This document shows positions 8,813-16,307 of a stretch of 47,505 bases of DNA, in pieces (position 1 is the first letter of the stretch; each line of letters starts with the position of its first letter). A program made the position numbers and the translations under genes. The stretch spans positions 1 to 47,505 of the forward strand of contig VFKE01000014.1 of the NCBI GenBank assembly GCA_009885695.1, read 5' to 3'. This DNA is from Verrucomicrobiota bacterium (lineage in GTDB: Bacteria; Verrucomicrobiota; Verrucomicrobiia; Verrucomicrobiales; Verrucomicrobiaceae). Below the pieces are notes generated by a model. The model worked only from the letters and a program-made list of their open reading frames with translations, was not told the origin of the DNA and did not search any database.

Positions 8813-10117
8813 CTAGAATTTGATTCCCGTCATCACATAAACAAAATCGGCATCACTGCTGGCTCCGGTGGCATTGAGGTAATCGCCGGCAAAGAAATGC
8901 GAGTAGCCGGCGGTGAACGTGAGATGGCTCGAAGCGGCGTAGGTGACGAGAACGTCGAGTTCGCTGCCTGCGTAGTTGCTGGCGGCGGCATTGGCGGGAC
9001 GGACGGCGGTGGTGGCGTTGGCACGGCGCCAGGTGTCGGCGGTGTCGTCGAGCCAGAAGAGATGGAAGTCGAGGCTGGTGGTGAGCTTGGCGGTCGGTTT
9101 GGCGCTGAGATGGAGGGCGATGTTATGGATGTTGCTCCATGAAAAGGCGTCCATGAGTCCGTAATGCAGGTGATTGGTCGGAAAGAGGTTCTGAAAGGCT
9201 CCTTGGTTGCCATCGGCCGCGTTGCCATCACCGCTGGCGTAGCTGTATTCCAGTCCGAGACGCGGCTTCCACGGCTGCTGGAAGGTGTAACCGGCCTCCA
9301 CATAGCTAGCAAAGGCGCTGAGGTCACGACCGCCGGCAGTCCCGGTTTGCACGACGAACTCGGTCTCGTAGTCCCAGGGACCGAGTTTACCAGGCATGGA
9401 TTTCCAATGCGTGCCGAGTGTGAGGAAGTGATCGTTGCGATTTGTGTCGTCGAAGTAGAGCGCGTAAAGCTCGGTGTCTTGGATGCCGCGCGTGGGGATG
9501 TGCGCGTAGAGGCCGGAGAAGAGCGAGTCTTTGTCGCTGTCGTCCATGCCGAAGCGGTCGATGACGACGACGGAAGAGATGAAGGCATCGACCCACAGAC
9601 CGTCTTTTCCGGTGTAGCGCAGTTTCACGGCGTCAAAGGTGCGGGAGATGTTGTTCCACTCGAGCGGACCGATGAGGCGCTGGTCGCCATAGAGCAGCAC
9701 TTGGCGGCCGACTTTGAGCGAGAGCGGGAAGGATTTGCCATCGCCGATCTCGACATAGGCCTGACGCAGATCGAATGGGTTGTCGCCCTCCGCGCCGAGC
9801 TGGCCGGGAATGTCGGCGCGGTTACTGGCGATCTCACGACTATCCTGGCCCTGAACATAAAACGTGAGCCATTCAGCAGGCTTCAACTGCAGGCTGAGTC
9901 GAAAACGGTTCAGCAACCAGGAGTCGTCATTGATGGTTCGCAGGCCGCTGTTGAAGTCGAAGTTGTTGTCGCGGTATTCAAACCGCGTCTGATCCTCGAT
10001 GCCGAACACGACACGGCCATCGGCGAAGGATAGCGGATTGGGTGTCGTGGCCACGGGTTGCGCATGTGTCAAGAGTTGGAACGCCAGCGCAGCAGCAAGG
10101 GTGAGTCGAGTTTTCAT
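8813..10117 (-). CDS. Alginate-export-type outer-membrane beta-barrel porin
   Basis: A 434-residue protein with a signal peptide (residues 1-19, LTLAAALAFQLLTHA) and an otherwise strand-rich sequence with alternating aromatic residues, ending in F. The order of blocks (RFEYRDNNFDF, WLLNRFRLSLQLKPAEWLTF, VQGQDSREI, FDLRQAYVEIGD, LSLKVGRQVLLYGDQRLIG) matches the AlgE-like alginate export domain family. Such barrels pass anionic or other small solutes through the outer membrane. No alginate genes are nearby. The ATG overlaps the stop of the FGE/SCO1 gene (10114-10117), so a transport role linked to nitrogen oxides or copper is inferred from context only. Confidence 0.85.
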   Translation of the reverse strand: MKTRLTLAAALAFQLLTHAQPVATTPNPLSFADGRVVFGIEDQTRFEYRDNNFDFNSGLRTINDDSWLLNRFRLSLQLKPAEWLTFYVQGQDSREIASNRADIPGQLGAEGDNPFDLRQAYVEIGDGKSFPLSLKVGRQVLLYGDQRLIGPLEWNNISRTFDAVKLRYTGKDGLWVDAFISSVVVIDRFGMDDSDKDSLFSGLYAHIPTRGIQDTELYALYFDDTNRNDHFLTLGTHWKSMPGKLGPWDYETEFVVQTGTAGGRDLSAFASYVEAGYTFQQPWKPRLGLEYSYASGDGNAADGNQGAFQNLFPTNHLHYGLMDAFSWSNIHNIALHLSAKPTAKLTTSLDFHLFWLDDTADTWRRANATTAVRPANAAASNYAGSELDVLVTYAASSHLTFTAGYSHFFAGDYLNATGASSDADFVYVMTGIKF

Positions 10118-11403
10118 GGTTTTAGAAGTTGACGCACCGAGCCGACTGTGGGTTCGATGTCGGCACCGAGCGATTCCTCGCGGTGGATGACGGTGCCGTT
10201 TTCATCGATCACGGCGATGAGGTTGGAATGGGCAAAAATGCCTTCGACGAGCTGAAATTTGAAGTTCAAGGCCACGGCGAGCTGCTGGACGGTGTCATCA
10301 GGCGCGGTGAGAAAAGTCCAGCGGGCGTGGCTCATTTTTAGTTCGGCCATTTTGGCGGCCATGGCGGCCGGAGTGTCATGCTGGGGATCGATCGACAGGA
10401 AGGTGAAGCCAACTTTGTCCGCATCCGCTCCGAGCGCGGTCTCGACCTCCTGCATGTCATGGAAGATGCGCGGGCAGGCGAATTTGCAGCGGGTGAAGCC
10501 CATGGTGACGACGCGCACTTTACCGCGCAGACTGGCGAGCATGACCGGTTTGTCATGCTGCGTGCGCCACTCGCCCGAAAGATCATAAGGTGTCTTGAAG
10601 ATGGCAGGTCGTGTGGCGTCCTTCGCATTGGAGCTGACCGATTTTGCACCGCGAAAGCCGAGGCTGCCGACGCAGTAGTTTCCTTTGAGACTGGAGCGAA
10701 AGGCGAAGCGCATGTAGGCGGCATAGTTGCTGACATCGGCAGCGAGCAGCGATCCAGCACCGCAGAAGAGCTTCCGCTCTAGTGAGCCGTCGCCGCGTGA
10801 GTCGCCGACGATCATGGTGCTGTTAAAATCATGCACCCATTCCCACACGAGACCGTGCAGGCCGCGCACACCGTGAACATTCAAGATGCCGGACTGCACG
10901 CTTTCCAGCGTGGAGGTGGCGGGCTTGGAATACCATTCCAGCAGGAGTTTTAGAAAAGCCTGATCGGTGCTGGCATCGATCTTTTTTGCGTCAGCGCGTG
11001 CCGCGAACTCCCATTCGTCCTGCGTGGGCAGGCGTTTGTGCTGTGACTGGCAGTAGGCCTGCGCCGCATGCCATGAGACGTGGGTCACGGGTGCGTGTGG
11101 CGGCGCTTGGGCGCCGAGATCCAGATCGCCTGCCCAGTGTTTGAGGTAGTTGCTGTCCGCCTGTGCGCTGCGCGCTTGAGAACGCCGCCATTCGGGATGC
11201 GCCTCCACGAAGCCAAGGAACTGCGCATTCGTCACTTGCACGGCATCCATGAAAAAAGCAGGAGCCGTGCGGGGAGTGGCCTCTTTGGCGTAGAGCGGTT
11301 TGTACTCTCCGCCGGGGATGAAAACCATGCCCGGCGGTGGCTCAGGCGTCTTCGCAAAGAAGACACCTGGCACAAACAAGAGAGCCAATAGCGCGTGTCT
11401 CAT
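10114..11403 (-). CDS. Formylglycine-enzyme-like domain fused to a SCO1/SenC copper-chaperone domain
   Basis: A 429-residue exported protein. It begins with a signal peptide (residues 1-17), followed by an FGE-sulfatase/SUMF1-type domain (about 22-255: PPGMVFIPGGEY, VTHVSWHAAQAYCQS, KRLPTQDEWEFAAR, GLVWEWVHDF, GSLGFRGAK). A SCO1 domain (about 270-429) carries the copper ligands Cys306 and Cys310 in TRCKFACP and His392 in FAHSNLIAVID. The FGE part lacks the two active-site cysteines of sulfatase-activating enzymes; AAYMRFAFR stands where SYC..RYRC is expected. It resembles NirV, an FGE-like protein often encoded beside nirK. Its place 3 bases downstream of nirK suggests copper delivery to NirK. 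The fusion is the notable point. Confidence 0.88.
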   Translation of the reverse strand: MRHALLALLFVPGVFFAKTPEPPPGMVFIPGGEYKPLYAKEATPRTAPAFFMDAVQVTNAQFLGFVEAHPEWRRSQARSAQADSNYLKHWAGDLDLGAQAPPHAPVTHVSWHAAQAYCQSQHKRLPTQDEWEFAARADAKKIDASTDQAFLKLLLEWYSKPATSTLESVQSGILNVHGVRGLHGLVWEWVHDFNSTMIVGDSRGDGSLERKLFCGAGSLLAADVSNYAAYMRFAFRSSLKGNYCVGSLGFRGAKSVSSNAKDATRPAIFKTPYDLSGEWRTQHDKPVMLASLRGKVRVVTMGFTRCKFACPRIFHDMQEVETALGADADKVGFTFLSIDPQHDTPAAMAAKMAELKMSHARWTFLTAPDDTVQQLAVALNFKFQLVEGIFAHSNLIAVIDENGTVIHREESLGADIEPTVGSVRQLLKP

Positions 11404-11406
11404 GAC

Positions 11407-12975
11407 TCAATGTGCTCCAGGAGCTGCGGCAGGTGGCGGGACAGTGGCGCGCACTTCTTTGACCATCGCGGGAAGTACCTCGGTGCCGTTGTTGCCCCAG
11501 TTGTTATAGACATAGGTCAGCGCGCTGGCGACCTGCTCGTCATTGAGGCCGAGCTGCGGCATGATGCTCTCATATGTTTCGCCATTGACGGTGACTTTGC
11601 CCTGAAGGCCATGCAGCACGGTGGCGATGGCACGTTTCGGATCGGCGTTCAGGTAATCCGACTTGGCGACCGGCGGGAAGGCTTTGGGGATGCCCTGACC
11701 TTCTGGCTGATGGCAGGCCATGCAGACGCTGGTGTAGAGTATTTTGCCCCGTGTGATGCGTTCTTCTTTGTTCGCGGCAGGAGCCTGCTGAGTGGATGCC
11801 TGCGCGATGCTCTGGATGGTGCTGCCTTCCATCTGATAGATGCGGTCGTCCTGCTTGCCGGAATACACGAGCTTGTTCTCAGGACCGCTGACCTTGAGCA
11901 TGCCGACCGCACCTTTGTTGAACGCACGGAAAATCGAGTGATCGACGAGGATGTAGGTGCCTGGGACTTCGAGTCCGAACTCGACGATGGCAGAGCCGCC
12001 TGCCGGAATCATCGTGGTCTGCACCTGATGCTGCGCCGCCTTCACGCCGCCTTCTAGATACACGCTGTCAAAGATTTCGCCAATGACGTGGAAGGACGAC
12101 ACGAGATTCGGGCCGCCATTGCCGACGAAGAGACGTACTTTTTCGCCCACGGCAGCCTGCACGGCATTGTCACCCGCCATGGCTCCGACAGAGCCGTTAA
12201 AGACGACGTAGTCCGGTGTTTCAGTGAGCGCCTTCTCCATGCTGAATGGCTGCAATCCGGCCTCGCCATGCGGTCCTTTGGTGTAGAACTCGGATTGGAA
12301 AACATAGAACTCCTTGTCCACCTTTGGCAGGCCGCCAATGGGCTCAATCAGAATGAGGCCATACATGCCGTTGGCGACGTGCATGCCCACCGGGGCGGTG
12401 GCGCAGTGATAGACATACAAGCCGGGGTTCAGCGCCTTGAACGAAAACACGGAGGCGTGACCCGGTGCGGTGAAGGAAGCTGCAGCGCCACCACCAGGCC
12501 CGGTGACGGCGTGCAGGTCGATGTTGTGCGGCATCTTGCTGTCAGGCCGATTCATGAGGTGAAACTCGACTTCATCATTCTGCCGGATGCGCATGAATTT
12601 GCCCGGAACGCTGCCACCAAAAGTCCAGAACGTGTAGTCAACGCCATCGGACATGCGCTTCACCAACTCGACGACTTCGAGCTTGATGGTGACTTTCGTT
12701 GGATGATCACGCGTGATGGGCGGCGGGACATTCGGCGCATCGGTGAGCACCGCGTTTTCCGTGCCGGAGACAGGCTTGTCATGCTGCTTGGTGGGATTGG
12801 CCAGTGCGTCGCTTGTAGGTGCGGACGCTGTCGCCGAAGGCGTGTCGTAGGACTCCATCGTCTTGATGAAGGTTGCCTGTGACAATTTTTCGTTGGGGCT
12901 GAGTTTCCGGTCTCCGCATTGAGTGAGCAGAGTGGTGACAAAACCTGTGAGGAGGAGTCGCGATGTTGTATTCAT
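11407..12975 (-). CDS. nirK: Copper nitrite reductase with C-terminal cytochrome c domain, lipoprotein
   Basis: A 522-residue enzyme reducing nitrite to NO in the periplasm. A lipobox (LLTQC, Cys20) predicts lipid anchoring. Two cupredoxin domains follow a Ser/Thr/Pro linker. Type 1 Cu ligands: His150, Cys191, His199, Met204 ([11 protein letters not shown]). Type 2 Cu ligands: His155, His190, His346 (VDHSIFRAF). Catalytic Asp153 and His296 (SSFHVIG) are present. A class I cytochrome c domain follows (CMACH, Cys418/Cys421/His422, likely axial Met472 in SIMPQLG), as in three-domain NirKs such as that of Ralstonia pickettii. It ends in a Pro/Ala tail. The stop-start overlap with the upstream haemoglobin gene (12972-12975) indicates cotranscription. 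Confidence 0.95.
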   Translation of the reverse strand: MNTTSRLLLTGFVTTLLTQCGDRKLSPNEKLSQATFIKTMESYDTPSATASAPTSDALANPTKQHDKPVSGTENAVLTDAPNVPPPITRDHPTKVTIKLEVVELVKRMSDGVDYTFWTFGGSVPGKFMRIRQNDEVEFHLMNRPDSKMPHNIDLHAVTGPGGGAAASFTAPGHASVFSFKALNPGLYVYHCATAPVGMHVANGMYGLILIEPIGGLPKVDKEFYVFQSEFYTKGPHGEAGLQPFSMEKALTETPDYVVFNGSVGAMAGDNAVQAAVGEKVRLFVGNGGPNLVSSFHVIGEIFDSVYLEGGVKAAQHQVQTTMIPAGGSAIVEFGLEVPGTYILVDHSIFRAFNKGAVGMLKVSGPENKLVYSGKQDDRIYQMEGSTIQSIAQASTQQAPAANKEERITRGKILYTSVCMACHQPEGQGIPKAFPPVAKSDYLNADPKRAIATVLHGLQGKVTVNGETYESIMPQLGLNDEQVASALTYVYNNWGNNGTEVLPAMVKEVRATVPPPAAAPGAH

Positions 12976-13457
12976 GGTGTGGCTGGTTGGGGTTGGGATT
13001 TATAGCGGGCGTAGCGCTCGCGCTGCTCGGGAGTGAGGTTGGCGGGGTCGAAGCGCGGGTCAGGGACGTGGTTGATACGGGAGTAGATCACGTTCGCCAT
13101 GTCCTCGGCGCAGTTCTTGATGTGCACGGCATGCTTGCCGCTGAAGAGATCATCCACCGTGCCGCGGAAGAGCAGGAGCCAGCGGTCGAACTGCTCGGGG
13201 CCCATGTTCGTAAGGGGCACCAGTTTGGCGTGTGCGGCGAGAGGACTGCCCGTGTAACCACCACTGCGGAAAAGCACCGTCTCCCAGAAGGCATACATCT
13301 TTGGCAGATGAGCCACCCAATTCGTCTGCGCGATTTTGTCGAAGATGAAGCCGAGTACTTCGTCACTTCGGACGCGTTCGTAGAATGTGTTTACCAGCAT
13401 TTCGATTTCAGTGCGGTCTTGTATATCGGGTCTGGTCATGGGGTTGGCCTTAAACAT
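12972..13457 (-). CDS. Group III truncated haemoglobin
   Basis: A 161-residue globin of the trHb3 class, thought to handle NO or reactive nitrogen species. The [16 protein letters not shown] helix A/B region, the likely proximal His76 in PLAAHAKL and the FDRWLLLF block with Trp93 are intact. It carries a polar, Pro-containing tail of about 30 residues ([20 protein letters not shown]). It is the first gene of the NO operon and overlaps the nirK start by four bases. Two ATGs are possible, at 13457 and 13439. The later one leaves only a few residues before the globin fold and is equally plausible. Recycling or scavenging of NO made by NirK is inferred. Confidence 0.88.
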   Translation of the reverse strand: MFKANPMTRPDIQDRTEIEMLVNTFYERVRSDEVLGFIFDKIAQTNWVAHLPKMYAFWETVLFRSGGYTGSPLAAHAKLVPLTNMGPEQFDRWLLLFRGTVDDLFSGKHAVHIKNCAEDMANVIYSRINHVPDPRFDPANLTPEQRERYARYKSQPQPATP

Positions 13458-13501
13458 GTGCGCACTCTACAACTTTAACACCCACTAATGCTCCGCGCAT
13501 T

Positions 13502-13521
13502 TTGTGCCTCGACGCGCACAA
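13502..13521. promoter_or_regulatory. 20-bp dyad TTGTGC-N8-GCACAA upstream of the nitrogen-oxide operon
   Basis: A perfect 6-bp inverted repeat with an 8-bp spacer lies 45-64 bases upstream of the haemoglobin start codon, in the divergent region shared with the small gene at 13712. The position suits an operator. It does not match the FNR/NNR consensus (TTGAT-N4-ATCAA) or the NsrR 11-1-11 site. The binding protein is unknown; the nearby Rrf2 regulator is one candidate. Confidence 0.35.
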
Positions 13522-13711
13522 TTTGGGAAGCAAAAGGATGTTCGCGGCGTTTGTCCGCGGAGAAAATTTTGAGTTACGCTTCGCGGCTTCGCGTCATCTG
13601 CGGCCATCATGCCGCTGCCAGCAACGTCCGACGCGAGAAAACTCGAACAGCTCTGTGTATCGCTGCTTTGCATTCGCAATGATACGCGCAACCGTAAGAC
13701 CACAACTCATT

Positions 13712-13945
13712 ATGAAGCTCACCAATGACAGCTATGTCATCTTGATCGGCACCAAGAACTTCACGGAGCGATACTGCCGGGACCAGGCCGGCTGGCTGAA
13801 AGTCAGCGCCCGTGGACGAAAGTTTCGCATGACGGCCGAGCAGGTTTTGAATCACGTCCTGCCTGCACTCGCGGGCATCAGACCAAATTTGACCATCAAA
13901 GTGGAGTATCGCGACCCCACCGACAAAAAATCAATAAAAAAATGA
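13712..13945 (+). CDS. Small conserved-looking hypothetical protein, 77 residues
   Basis: I do not recognise the family. The ATG at 13712 begins MKLTNDSYVILIGTKNF; a frame upstream of it is open but has Cys/Arg-rich, non-protein-like composition. The product is small and basic with an alternating hydrophobic pattern, a single Cys and a Lys-rich end (KKSIKK), and no signal or membrane segment. It is transcribed divergently from the nitrogen-oxide operon and is followed within 25 bases by the decayed RAYT transposase. It could belong to a mobile unit or to the NO locus; the sequence does not decide. Confidence 0.45.
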   Translation: MKLTNDSYVILIGTKNFTERYCRDQAGWLKVSARGRKFRMTAEQVLNHVLPALAGIRPNLTIKVEYRDPTDKKSIKK

Positions 13946-13969
13946 CTGATATAATCCATAAATTTTTCA

Positions 13970-14270
13970 GAGGCTGCGAAAGCTCAATTTGAAGAAGCCG
14001 CGCAGAAACCACTGGCTGGCTGGTTCGCCCGCATGTGGGACGTGAGCGCGTTTATGAAAATACTCAAGCAGCGCTTCACCCAATGGTTCAACAAGAACAG
14101 CAAGCGACGCGGCACGCTATGGGAAGACCGCTTCCGCAGCATGCTGGTGGAAGGCGGCGCGGCGTTGGGCATGATGGCCGCCTACATTGATCTGAACTCC
14201 GTGCGCGCGGGCATGGTGCAAGACTCCGCTGACTACCGCTGGAGCAGTTACGGTGTGGCGATGGGTGGAA
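13970..14270 (+). pseudogene. C-terminal remnant of a REP-associated tyrosine transposase (RAYT, Y1 HUH family)
   Basis: The frame from about 13970 reads PLAGWFARMWDVSAFMKILK, then FTQWFNKNSKRRGTLWEDRF, then a stretch containing AYIDLNSVRAGM and DYRWSSYG. This is the characteristic C-terminal half of RAYT proteins (GTLWxxRF, IDLNPVRAG and DYRWSSY motifs). The N-terminal half with the HUH histidines and most of the catalytic region is missing, and no start codon suits a full protein. After about 14270 the frame loses resemblance and becomes Arg/Ser/Cys-rich. It is therefore a 5'-truncated, 3'-eroded copy lying between the small gene at 13712 and the Rrf2 gene. Confidence 0.75.
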
Positions 14271-14392
14271 ATAAAGCAGCCTCTTTCAGGCCGAGCGCTG
14301 GCGATTTAGCGAGAAGCGCCAGGAAGGTGCCAGACCGCTGCGCGGCGGGGACTCGATGTGGTCAGGCTTGCGCACGCTGCGATGACCGCGCT

Positions 14393-14421
14393 GGGAGACC
14401 GGATAGCAGCCGGTCATTCCC
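14393..14421. repeat. REP-like hairpin beside the RAYT remnant
   Basis: GGGA-GACCGG (14393-14402) and CCGGTC-AT-TCCC (14410-14421) form a 6-bp stem extended by four pairs past a two-base bulge, with a 7-base loop. RAYT genes are normally flanked by such palindromes, so this could be a leftover REP unit. A terminator role is unlikely without a T-run. Only one clear copy is seen in the window. Confidence 0.35.
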
Positions 14422-14463
14422 CTGATTGCGCAATGCGCGCCGAGTGCTTCAATTCACCAGCCG

Positions 14464-14877
14464 ATGAATTTTTCCAAGAAAGCCGAATATGCTCTGCGTG
14501 CCGTCGTGGCCATGAGTCGCAGCGTGCCGGGGACGGTTTTTTCCATTCAGTCGCTCTCCCATAATGAGCGCATCCCGCTGAAATTTCTTGAGCAGATTCT
14601 GCTCATTCTCCGGAAGGGCGGCCTGCTCCAGAGCAAGCGTGGCGCTGGTGGCGGCTATCAGCTCGCGCGTCCGGCTGACCGCATCACGCTGTGCGAAATT
14701 TTGGAACAGGTGGATGGGCCGCTGGATATTTTACCGGGTGGCGGTTCGACCTCGGCAGGATTGAGCTCCGTGTTTGCCCAGTTGCGGGGCGATCTCCGTG
14801 CCTGGCTGGAGGATCTGACCATTGCTGACGTTCTTCAGCGCGAGCAGCAGGGCGGGGCGGGGAGTTTTGAAATCTGA
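14464..14877 (+). CDS. Rrf2-family transcriptional regulator
   Basis: A 137-residue winged-helix regulator. The N-terminus MNFSKKAEYALRAVVAMSR and the wing segment SKRGAGGGYQLARP with ITLCEILEQVDGP are the family signature. The iron-sulfur members IscR and NsrR have three Cys in the region after residue 90; here only the Cys in the ITLCEI helix is present, so a cluster bound by the usual triplet is unlikely. It resembles the clusterless members in this respect. Lying about 1 kb from the start of the nitrogen-oxide operon, it may control that operon, but the RAYT remnant separates them. tmRNA follows on the same strand. Confidence 0.88.
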   Translation: MNFSKKAEYALRAVVAMSRSVPGTVFSIQSLSHNERIPLKFLEQILLILRKGGLLQSKRGAGGGYQLARPADRITLCEILEQVDGPLDILPGGGSTSAGLSSVFAQLRGDLRAWLEDLTIADVLQREQQGGAGSFEI

Positions 14878-14956
14878 AAGAAGGCAGGAGGCCCTTAAAT
14901 CACGCCGGTTGCATTTCTTCTCTTCCGCATTAGCATTGGCTTGCAAAGTTCATTTC

Positions 14957-15307
14957 GGGGGCGTCACGGTTTCGACGGATGGTCTGAGATGGAGGCTGCA
15001 TGCCGCGGATGATTCGTGCGCCGCGTTATCAATCGGATCAAAACAAACAAACGCGAACTCTAACGAGCTAGCCCTCGCCGCTTAATCGCTGCGACGTCCC
15101 ACCAGTGAAGTCTGTGAGCTGGAGGGGCGACTACCACAGGCTGGCTACCAGTCCGCGCACGCGGGACCGGTGGTGAGAAAAACAGGGTGCTGGGTTGGGA
15201 GGATTTTGTGAGCCGAAGCCTCTTGATCGAGAACAAATGACTCACTGAGCATGGAGACGCTTTCATTAACGGCAATTCGGACAGGGGTTCAACTCCCCTC
15301 GCCTCCA
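14957..15307 (+). ncRNA. ssrA: Transfer-messenger RNA (tmRNA)
   Basis: The 5' end GGGGGCGTCACGGTTTCGAC and the 3' T-arm AGGGGTTCAACTCCCCT with CGCCTCCA are the tmRNA hallmarks. The acceptor stem pairs 14957-14963 with 15300-15306 (one G-U), with discriminator A at 15307. The CCA tail is not encoded (CTT follows). The resume frame ends ...NELALAA then TAA near 15082. The most likely tag is ANSNELALAA, starting at the GCG codon after an A/C-rich single-stranded stretch. tmRNA rescues stalled ribosomes and marks the product for proteolysis through the LAA end. It is a one-piece molecule of about 351 nt. Confidence 0.95.
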
Positions 15308-15443
15308 CTTTCCAAATAATATTTGAGGAAGTGTCTGAAATTACATGCACTTTTTTAAGTCGTCGGCATGTTTGGCGGGAATTCACGATTTTGGTTGCTC
15401 AAGTCAGCCGACTCGCAAAAATTCTCATCGAATCCAACCATCC

Positions 15444-15656
15444 ATGATACTTCAAAAAACAACTCTTTACCTGCTAGCCGCCGCCCTGCTGACCTGCATT
15501 ATCTCCTCCTGTGCCAACAATTCTTCGGAGGAATACTCCGACAAGCTGAGCAGGAAAAATGAAAAATATTCTGATTACAACGAACGCAGACGCCTGAGGG
15601 TTGAGGCGCGCCAGAAGCGCACGGATGAATGGTTCAAGCGCATCATGGGGACATAG
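15444..15656 (+). CDS. Small lipoprotein, 70 residues
   Basis: The ATG at 15444 gives a lipoprotein signal sequence (TLYLLAAALLTCIISSC) with a lipobox ISSC and Cys23 as the lipidated residue. The mature part is about 48 residues, very polar and rich in Asp, Glu, Arg and Lys (KLSRKNEKYSDYNERRRLRV), and probably helical. No family is recognised. A longer in-frame start at 15345 would bury the signal peptide and is rejected. It stands alone between tmRNA and the convergent plsC. Confidence 0.6.
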   Translation: MILQKTTLYLLAAALLTCIISSCANNSSEEYSDKLSRKNEKYSDYNERRRLRVEARQKRTDEWFKRIMGT

Positions 15657-15673
15657 GGCCTCGCGCCCGGTCA

Positions 15674-15692
15674 TGCCTGGCTGTCACAGGCA
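15674..15692. terminator. Hairpin between convergent lipoprotein and plsC genes
   Basis: TGCCTG (15674-15679) pairs with CAGGCA (15687-15692) around a 7-base loop in the short convergent gap. There is no T-run on either strand, so termination here is only suggested by position. Confidence 0.3.
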
Positions 15693-15695
15693 AGC

Positions 15696-16307
15696 TTACA
15701 AACTCAGCCCAGCGATCTGCTTCATGATATCATCGCTGATGCGCCGGTAGAGTTCTTTGCCTTCACAATGGTACTGCGAGGGATCGCATTGCCACGGCCG
15801 TCCGCAGACGACGGTGACTTCAGCGGGATGGATGACTTTGCCGCCGCGAGGGAGTGCGGCATGCGTGCCGAAGAGACGCACCGGGATGACGGGCACACCG
15901 GACTTTGCGACGATGAGGCCGATGCCCGGCAGACCGGGAAGAAACGCGCCATCAAAGGAGCGTTCGCCTTCTGGGAAGACGAGGACTTTATTTCCTTCCC
16001 GGAGACGCCGGATCACGGTCTTCAAGCTGGTCATGTCCGGCCGATCCTGGTCCACAGGCACGGCGTTCCATGAGCGCAAAATGGCGCCGGCAACAGGATG
16101 ATCGAACAGAGATTTGCGGGCGAGATAGTGGATCTGCTCATCGAGGGCAATGCCAACGAACGGGGGATCGACGAAGCTGGCATGATTGCAGGCGATCAGC
16201 GCGCCGCCGGTAACGGAGAGATTTTCCATGCCGATGACGCGGTGATTGAAGAACGCGCGAGCGAGGAGTTTGAAGAGGTTGTAGCCGAGCCGATAGGAGA
16301 GGTTCAT
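15696..16307 (-). CDS. plsC: 1-acyl-sn-glycerol-3-phosphate acyltransferase
   Basis: A 203-residue membrane-associated acyltransferase making phosphatidic acid from lysophosphatidic acid. The catalytic NHxxxxD motif is NHASFVD (His42, Asp47). The substrate-binding block VLVFPEGERSFDG and the later PVIPVRLFGTHAALPRG follow. An N-terminal hydrophobic stretch (residues about 8-20) probably seats it on the membrane. The ATG overlaps the cmk stop by four bases (16304-16307), a cmk-plsC pairing seen in several bacteria, and the gene ends the aroA-cmk-plsC run. Confidence 0.9.
   Translation of the reverse strand: MNLSYRLGYNLFKLLARAFFNHRVIGMENLSVTGGALIACNHASFVDPPFVGIALDEQIHYLARKSLFDHPVAGAILRSWNAVPVDQDRPDMTSLKTVIRRLREGNKVLVFPEGERSFDGAFLPGLPGIGLIVAKSGVPVIPVRLFGTHAALPRGGKVIHPAEVTVVCGRPWQCDPSQYHCEGKELYRRISDDIMKQIAGLSL

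Noticed and set aside
8813-10033. Several overlapping open frames on both strands within the barrel gene
   Set aside because: Only the 434-residue minus-strand frame has a signal peptide and barrel pattern; the rest are frame shadows.
13440-13530. FNR/NNR box (TTGAT-N4-ATCAA) before the nirK operon
   Set aside because: No match with even modest mismatches was found; only the different TTGTGC dyad is present.
15311-15323. CAAATAATATTTG palindrome just after tmRNA as a terminator
   Set aside because: It has no room for a loop, is AT-only in the stem, and lacks a T-run directly behind it.
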